Shown here piece by piece: positions 5,715-10,128 of a DNA stretch of 10,128 nt. The notes under the pieces were generated by a model. The model was not told the DNA's origin. It ran no database searches and saw only the letters and a program-made list of their open reading frames with translations. The DNA is from Clostridium sp. UBA4548. GTDB taxonomy: Bacteria; Bacillota; Clostridia; Clostridiales; Clostridiaceae. The stretch is from positions 20,440 through 30,567 of the forward strand of contig NZ_DGLI01000040.1 of the NCBI RefSeq assembly GCF_002387895.1. The letters run 5' to 3'. The translations under genes were made by a program, and so were the position numbers. Every line of letters starts with the position of its first letter. Within the stretch, counting starts at the first letter, position 1.

Positions 5715-6044
5715 TTATACCCTTAGAAACTTATCTACATCAACTACGAATATAGTTGCCCCTCCAATATTAACCTCTACAGGATATGGAACATATACTC
5801 CTGTTGAACCTGCTACTGGAGATGGAGAAGATATTACTTGCTTTCTTACTTTGCATACATCTTCTATATGCTTTAGTACTACATCAACTTTTTCTTTTTC
5901 TACTCCAATCATTAAAGTAGTATTACCTGCCTTTAAAAAGCCTCCTGTAGTTGCAAGTTTTGTCACTCTAAATCCATTTTCAGTTATAATGTCAATTAAG
6001 TCTCCCGCATCATCGTCTTGAACTATAGCAATAACTAGTTTCAT
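5715..6044 (-). CDS. yaaQ: Cyclic-di-AMP receptor protein, PII-like (YaaQ/PstA/DarA)
   Basis: This 109-residue protein is a trimeric PII-like receptor that binds the second messenger c-di-AMP; its downstream target is not established. It has the family opening MKLVIAIVQDDDAGDLI, GFRVTKLATTGGFLKAGNTTL (24-44) and the C-terminal strand ATIFVVDVDKF. Residues known from S. aureus PstA to contact the ligand are present at the same positions: Arg26, Thr28, Phe36, Asn41 and Gly47. Length is normal. The ATG start is backed by GGAGGG shortly upstream, and only about 29 nt separate it from the tmk stop, so it is co-transcribed with tmk. Downstream lies the structured gap before holB rather than yaaR. 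Confidence 0.93.
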   Translation of the reverse strand: MKLVIAIVQDDDAGDLIDIITENGFRVTKLATTGGFLKAGNTTLMIGVEKEKVDVVLKHIEDVCKVRKQVISSPSPVAGSTGVYVPYPVEVNIGGATIFVVDVDKFLRV

Positions 6045-6073
6045 AATAATCCCTCCTATATTAGTTTTATTAT

Positions 6074-6697
6074 TTATATTCCTATCCTTTGTTCTATATG
6101 TGTAGTAATTTCATTGTGTATTTCTTCTACAGCTTTATTTCCATCTATTACTATTATTTTATCATAGATTTCACATATTTTCGAATATCCTTCAAAAACT
6201 TTTTTATGAAAATTATCTCCTACATTTTCTAACCTATCAAGTTCTCTTTGTTTTCTTTTTCTCTCTAGTCCCTGTTCGTAAGGTATGGTGATCATAAATA
6301 CTAAATCAGCTTCAAGTCCTCTTAATGCTGCATCATTTATAGACTTTATGGTTTCCATTCCAAGTTCTCTACCAATTCCCTGATAAACCATAGAGGAGTA
6401 TACAAATCTATCACAAATAACCATCTTGCCCTCATTAAGAGCTGGCTTTATAACTTCATCCGCAAGTTGTGCTCTAGAAGCTGCATAAAGTAATGCCTCA
6501 CACATATCACTCATCTCGCTATTATTATTGTCTAAAATTATATTTCTAATCTTTTCACTAATAGCAGTCCCACCTGGTTCTCTAGTCCTTATTACATTAA
6601 ATCCCCTTTCTTTAAAGTAATTCTCTAATAACTGAATTTGAGTTGACTTTCCACAGCCGTCTGGTCCCTCTAATGCTATTAATAATCCCTGCTTCAT
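6074..6697 (-). CDS. tmk: Thymidylate kinase
   Basis: This 207-residue cytoplasmic enzyme phosphorylates dTMP to dTDP with ATP, an essential step in dTTP synthesis. The P-loop is G11-PDGCGKST19, followed by the dTMP-binding REPGGT (39-44), YAASRAQL (71-78) and D96-R97-F98-VYSS (the DRF/DRY motif). The LID region is ERKRKQRELDRLE (145-157), with basic residues in the LID as in type II (E. coli-like) enzymes whose P-loop lacks the Arg. Length is normal. The ATG start has GGAGGA 9 nt upstream. Pairing with yaaQ and holB is the usual Bacillota arrangement, linking nucleotide supply with replication; 58 nt separate it from the decarboxylase gene upstream. Confidence 0.95.
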   Translation of the reverse strand: MKQGLLIALEGPDGCGKSTQIQLLENYFKERGFNVIRTREPGGTAISEKIRNIILDNNNSEMSDMCEALLYAASRAQLADEVIKPALNEGKMVICDRFVYSSMVYQGIGRELGMETIKSINDAALRGLEADLVFMITIPYEQGLERKRKQRELDRLENVGDNFHKKVFEGYSKICEIYDKIIVIDGNKAVEEIHNEITTHIEQRIGI

Positions 6698-6755
6698 CTA
6701 CTTATCCTCCGTAAATATGATTATAAAGTTCTAACAAAAATATGAATGAACTAAT

Positions 6756-8195
6756 TTATTCTTTAATTATTACTACATTATTATTTTCAACACCTAATAA
6801 GGTTACTTCATTGTCCATATAGTATTTCATTACCTCAATTATTTCTCTGGTTATAATTTCTCCCGGCATCACTAAAGGTACTCCTGGTGGATAAGGAACA
6901 ATAGCCTTTCCACAAATAGTACCTTCAGCTTTTTCTAATGGTATTGAAAACTTCCCTTTAGAAAAGGCTTCATGGGGTAGCATTACCATGCTAGGTAATT
7001 GTGCCTCTATAGGTATTATATAAGATTCTCTTAATGTCTGTAAATCACAGCTTTTTAATGCTGAATATAATCTTATAAAATCTTCTTCATCATTACCTGG
7101 AGAAAATATTAATACTACATTTCTACTATCGCTCATTTCGCATTGAACTCTATTTTCTCTTAAATAGTCTAATAACTTATGTCCACTATATCCTCTTGGA
7201 ACATTGATAATATATCTAGTTTTATCTATTAAAGGAGTAATACATCCATACTGATGTTCATATTCAACATCTGCTTCATTGATTATATGAAATCCCTCTA
7301 AAGCATCTATTTTCTCTCTATACCTGTCACATATTTGTAATAAGCTCCTATAAACTTTCTCTCCATAGCTTTCCATAAAGAATCTAGCAAAATCCATAGA
7401 TGCCATAAACATATAAGAGGGGCTTGTACTTAAAAAACTACTCACATAAAAATCTACTCTTTCTAGGTCTACGTTATTACTTACATGTAAATAAGACGTT
7501 TGGGTTAGGCTTGGCAATGTTTTATGTGCACTTTGTACCACCATATCAGCCCCTAATTCAATAGGGTTTTCTGGTATTTCCCTTATTGCTCCAAAGTGAG
7601 CTCCATGGGCAGAATCTATAAGAACTTTCATTCCATACTTCTTTGCTTGATTTATAACTGCTTTTAAATCTGTACATATGCCATAATAGTTAGGATATGT
7701 AAGAACTATTCCCTTGGCATCCCTATTACTTTTTATCAAATTAAATAAATGCTCCTTATCTATGGAGAAAGGAGCATCATAAATACTACTAACTTTACTT
7801 TTTATATAAATTGGTGTTAGTTTTCTCATTATTATGCCATTGTATATTGACCTATGGCAATTTCTCTCTACTATAATTTTATCGCCTTCCTCAAAGGTAG
7901 AAAAAATCATAGCTAAGTTTCCCGATGTACTTCCATTAATCAAAAAATAAGACTTTTTACTTTTATAGTAATTACTTAGAAGCTCTTGTGCCTCTTTTAA
8001 AACACCTCGTGGGTTATGCAGATTATCTAATCCTTCAACTTCTGTTACATCAAATTTTAATAAATTATCTAAAATTACTTTACCCTCTGGAACTGTGGTA
8101 AATGCCTTTCCCATTTTATGGCCTGGCATTGCAAAATAAGAATTATCTTCCTTTATATATTTAAGCAGCTCCTCTATAAGTGGTAATTTTGGCAC
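6756..8195 (-). CDS. PLP-dependent Orn/Lys/Arg decarboxylase family protein (YaaO-like)
   Basis: This 479-residue protein has the fold-type I (aminotransferase) architecture of the Orn/Lys/Arg decarboxylase major domain with its C-terminal domain. The substrate (arginine, lysine or ornithine) cannot be told from the sequence. Motifs in order are FAMPGHKMGK (21-30), the cofactor-phosphate loop GSTSGN (88-93), ERNCHRS (110-116), D194-SAHGAHFG (Asp for the pyridine nitrogen) and QSAHK225, with K225 as the Schiff-base lysine. PYPPGVPLVMPGE follows near the C-terminus. It is the short form without the N-terminal wing domain of E. coli enzymes. The start is GTG: an in-frame TGA lies two codons upstream, and AAGAGGAG (8206-8213) sits 10 nt away inside gin. 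It overlaps gin by 22 bp, so translation is probably coupled. B. subtilis YaaO occupies the same locus. Confidence 0.9.
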   Translation of the reverse strand: MPKLPLIEELLKYIKEDNSYFAMPGHKMGKAFTTVPEGKVILDNLLKFDVTEVEGLDNLHNPRGVLKEAQELLSNYYKSKKSYFLINGSTSGNLAMIFSTFEEGDKIIVERNCHRSIYNGIIMRKLTPIYIKSKVSSIYDAPFSIDKEHLFNLIKSNRDAKGIVLTYPNYYGICTDLKAVINQAKKYGMKVLIDSAHGAHFGAIREIPENPIELGADMVVQSAHKTLPSLTQTSYLHVSNNVDLERVDFYVSSFLSTSPSYMFMASMDFARFFMESYGEKVYRSLLQICDRYREKIDALEGFHIINEADVEYEHQYGCITPLIDKTRYIINVPRGYSGHKLLDYLRENRVQCEMSDSRNVVLIFSPGNDEEDFIRLYSALKSCDLQTLRESYIIPIEAQLPSMVMLPHEAFSKGKFSIPLEKAEGTICGKAIVPYPPGVPLVMPGEIITREIIEVMKYYMDNEVTLLGVENNNVVIIKE

Positions 8196-8383
8196 TCCTC
8201 ATTCACTCCTCTTTGTATAAGCTGAACTATGTTCTTTCTTATACAGTTTTTATAGAATTCATAGAAATCTGTGTTTACATCCATTTTTAATAATCTTTCT
8301 TCACAGCATTTACAAATTCCTCTTCCATAAATAATTATACCATCTTCTAGAGGCTTTCTACATATAATACAATCCATTTTCAT
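8174..8383 (-). CDS. gin: Sigma-G inhibitor Gin (CsfB) family protein
   Basis: This 69-residue zinc-finger protein resembles Gin/CsfB, the B. subtilis anti-sigma factor that holds back SigG (and SigE) during sporulation until engulfment is complete. The zinc ligands form two knuckles, C5-I-I-C8 and C24-K-C-C27, followed by the family pattern EERLLKMDVNTDFYEFYKNCIRKNI. Length is normal. The first ATG (8383) has GAGGGGG (8389-8395) 5 nt upstream; the ATG two codons on (MDCIIC) is an equally possible start. It is first in the cluster and overlaps the decarboxylase start by 22 bp in another frame. A SigF-like promoter upstream fits expression early in the forespore. B. subtilis csfB sits at the same place in the yaa cluster. 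Confidence 0.88.
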   Translation of the reverse strand: MKMDCIICRKPLEDGIIIYGRGICKCCEERLLKMDVNTDFYEFYKNCIRKNIVQLIQRGVNEECQNYHL

Positions 8384-8421
8384 AATATCCCCCTCAAATA
8401 TTGTTCATTTTACTTGTCTTA

Positions 8422-8450
8422 ATTATCGCCCCCTACTCTATATTTTATTC
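8422..8450 (-). promoter_or_regulatory. Forespore (SigF, possibly SigG) promoter of gin
   Basis: On the minus strand GAATA (8450-8446) and GGCGATAAT (8430-8422) are separated by 15 bp. The B. subtilis SigF consensus is about GYATA - 15 bp - GGNNANANT; the -10 matches every fixed position and the -35 differs by one base. Transcription would start near 8415, about 30 nt before the gin ATG. In B. subtilis csfB/gin is SigF-controlled, so the match fits the gene's biology. SigF and SigG sites overlap, so SigG cannot be excluded. Confidence 0.6.
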
Positions 8451-8730
8451 AGTTACTATGAAATTTTTATTTTGTCCAAAAAAAATATTTCCTATTACAT
8501 TTCCTAATTTTTCTACCTAAAGTAACATTGAAAGCTGTTGAATATGTATTATTGCTATATATGTCAAAGTGTTATTTTTGCATTATACTTTTTTAAGATA
8601 CAAGGTACACTAAGTAAATAGATTAAAATCTATTTCTAGTTAGTCCTTTTTCTTAGAATTGCCAAACAAGCAATGATTTTATATAAATAAATTTAATAAT
8701 AATGCTTTATATAAAATACAAAATCTTATG

Positions 8731-8760
8731 TTGGTTATACTAATTATATTAAAATATAAT
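8731..8760 (+). promoter_or_regulatory. Possible sigma-A promoter of the M20-like gene
   Basis: A perfect TATAAT (8755-8760) lies 18 bp after TTGGTT (8731-8736), a weak -35. Transcription would start near 8767 and leave a leader of about 46 nt before the GTG at 8813. In such A+T-rich DNA a TATAAT alone is poor evidence. Confidence 0.4.
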
Positions 8761-8812
8761 GTCATAACTATTGAACCTATAACTATCATTAAAATAGAGA
8801 GGAGAAAGTTCA

Positions 8813-9970
8813 GTGAAAAATAATGTTATTAATTATTTGTTTAATATAAAAGATGAAATGTTAGATTTGAACAAGTTTTTATATAATAACCCAGAAACTT
8901 GCTTTAATGAAAATAAGTCTTCTAAATATATTACAAACTTATTACGAAAGTATAACTTCTCAGTAACTGAAAATTTCCAAAACATTCCCACTGCTTTTTA
9001 TGCAAAAATAGGCAATGAACATCCTTGTATATGTTATATATGTAAGTACAGTAGTGGTGATGAGACTGGTCATACTTTCGGAAACAATTCCAATGCTACT
9101 ATTTCTATAGGAGCAGCTATTGGGTTATCTTCTGTGCTAGACAAACTTGGTGGAAGTGTAGTTGTTATTGGCTGTCCTGGTAAGTATTCCAACGGTTCAG
9201 AGATTATAATGACTCATGATAAGGTATTTGATGAAATTGATGTGATATTTGCTCCTCACGTAGACAATAGCAATGCTGAAAGTGGAACTTCAATGGCAAC
9301 AATACCTTTAAAAATCACCTATGAGCTTAATGGTAACAATAACTCTAATATGTTTAAGAAAACTGCTTTAGATGCTTGTCTTTATACTATGAATTTTATC
9401 AATGATATTGTAAAAGAAAGCTTTGATGACTGCTATATAGACCATCTTTGTATTGAAGCAGATAATAGTACTCATGAGCTCCCTTCAAGGGCTAGTGCTA
9501 AGTTTGAGGTTAAATCAAGAAAAATTGCTCAAAGCGAATCTATTGAAAATAATATAAGAGATTATATTAAGGCCATTGAGCCGTTGATAGCTACTAAATA
9601 TGATGTAAGCCTATATGAACTTCCATGTAGTGAGCTAATAACAAACAAGACTCTTTCAAGAATATTTTCTAATAACTTAAAAGAACGAGGAATTATAGAT
9701 ATAGGTAGTGCTAAAAATGTTATTTATCCCCTTGGAATTGGTACTGTAAGTCATACCACTCCCACTATCTATCCTTCTATATCCATCGTAGAGAACTCTA
9801 GTATTTCCTGCCCTTCTGAAGAATTTAAAAATTGTACTATATCAAGTTTTGCAGAGAATCAAATTTATAAGGCTATAGAAGCCTTTGCTATCACAGGCGT
9901 TGACTTCATAGAAAGAAAGGACTTAGTAGAGGAAATAACAGCAGAACTAAATAAATATTTAAACTCATAA
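8813..9970 (+). CDS. M20-family amidohydrolase homologue with lost active site (pseudoenzyme)
   Basis: This 385-residue cytoplasmic protein has the layout of M20 carboxypeptidase-like amidohydrolases (AbgB/PM20D2 type). It has the N-terminal LNKFLYNNPE, a metal-domain core, a lid/dimerisation domain at about 165-280 (TALDAC; HELPSRASAKFEVKSRK) and the C-terminal GTVSHTTPTIYP. Aligned by eye, nearly all metal and catalytic residues are changed. The Asp of EYDAL becomes Ser80 (KYSSG), GHACGHN becomes G86-H-T-F89-G-N91-N92, the catalytic Glu pair of TPAEE becomes K124-Y125 (CPGKY), the lid GKxAH His becomes Ser178, and IHP becomes I-Y320-P. His149 (APHVD) survives. The frame is open over its whole length, so the protein is probably made but not a zinc hydrolase. 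The start is GTG with AGGAG (8800-8804) 8 nt upstream. Its function is unknown; it may bind a ligand or a related enzyme. Confidence 0.8.
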   Translation: MKNNVINYLFNIKDEMLDLNKFLYNNPETCFNENKSSKYITNLLRKYNFSVTENFQNIPTAFYAKIGNEHPCICYICKYSSGDETGHTFGNNSNATISIGAAIGLSSVLDKLGGSVVVIGCPGKYSNGSEIIMTHDKVFDEIDVIFAPHVDNSNAESGTSMATIPLKITYELNGNNNSNMFKKTALDACLYTMNFINDIVKESFDDCYIDHLCIEADNSTHELPSRASAKFEVKSRKIAQSESIENNIRDYIKAIEPLIATKYDVSLYELPCSELITNKTLSRIFSNNLKERGIIDIGSAKNVIYPLGIGTVSHTTPTIYPSISIVENSSISCPSEEFKNCTISSFAENQIYKAIEAFAITGVDFIERKDLVEEITAELNKYLNS

Positions 9971-10128
9971 TCAATAGTGAATAATTATTTATTTATATAG
10001 AAAACCTAAGATTAACTTAATTTGATTAATTCAGAAGTTTATAGATAAATAACTGTTATAAAGCTATTATGATTAGCTCCAGTATCATAAACACCTTCCA
10101 AAGCTTTATAAAAGAAAAAGATAGTCAC
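9971..10128. other. Region downstream of the M20-like gene
   Basis: No gene is seen in the last 158 bases. A 10-bp inverted repeat, TTATAAAGCT (10056-10065) with AGCTTTATAA (10102-10111), encloses 36 nt. It has no U-run and is not a typical terminator, so how the M20-like transcript ends is not visible. Confidence 0.45.

Larger units (their letters stand above)
8384..8812. other. Divergent intergenic region between gin and the M20-like gene
   Basis: Besides the two promoters listed separately, this stretch holds a perfect 9-bp inverted repeat AAATAGATT-AA-AATCTATTT (8616-8635). It also has a small hairpin ATTGC/GCAAT (8658-8662 and 8670-8674). Neither has a clear partner gene. The rest is A+T-rich with no gene and no sign of RNA structure that I can defend. 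Confidence 0.5.

Noticed and set aside
5689..6021. Plus-strand open frame of 110 codons
   Set aside because: It lies antisense to yaaQ, a well-conserved gene, and is unlike any known family.
8813..9970. Active M20 peptidase or amidohydrolase
   Set aside because: Nearly all metal ligands and the catalytic Glu are substituted, so the name of an active enzyme is not supported.

Overview
The window looks like a chromosomal segment of an endospore-forming Clostridium (Bacillota). It is strongly A+T-rich, nearly every gene has a strong AGGAGG-type ribosome binding site, and it carries the sporulation regulator Gin. It also has the gene order gin - yaaO - tmk - yaaQ - holB - yaaT/ricT known from the yaa region of Bacillus and Clostridium. 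The species cannot be named from this sequence alone.

Layout. (1) 51-767, minus: a membrane-anchored protein with two LysM domains. (2) 1072-1335, minus: a small YkuS/UPF0180-family protein, followed by a bidirectional hairpin terminator. (3) 1715-3049, plus: an anchored class A beta-lactamase-like serine hydrolase with its own sigma-A-type promoter, a palindrome at the predicted transcription start, and a long hairpin terminator. A folded-looking stretch lies between its stop and the terminator. (4) 3426-8383, minus: a seven-gene cluster read as gin, an aminotransferase-fold Orn/Lys/Arg decarboxylase, tmk, a cyclic-di-AMP receptor (YaaQ/PstA/DarA), holB, ricT and a small heavy-metal-associated-fold protein. 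A promoter matching the SigF consensus sits in front of gin. (5) 8813-9970, plus: an intact reading frame related to M20 amidohydrolases in which almost all metal ligands and the catalytic Glu are replaced.

How they work together. The central cluster mixes nucleotide and replication functions (Tmk makes dTDP; HolB is a clamp-loader subunit) with signalling and developmental regulation (YaaQ senses c-di-AMP, Gin restrains a forespore sigma factor, RicT takes part in RNase Y-linked RNA processing). Spacing is tight between holB, ricT and the last gene, and gin overlaps the decarboxylase, so co-transcription and translational coupling are likely.

Points deserving a second look: the 229-bp yaaQ-holB gap, which holds nested inverted repeats where yaaR sits in B. 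subtilis; the pseudoenzyme-like M20 protein; the HMA-fold protein without its CxxC motif next to the Fe-S protein RicT; and the folded 3' region of the serine hydrolase. No CRISPR array, rRNA, tRNA, transposase or phage gene was seen.
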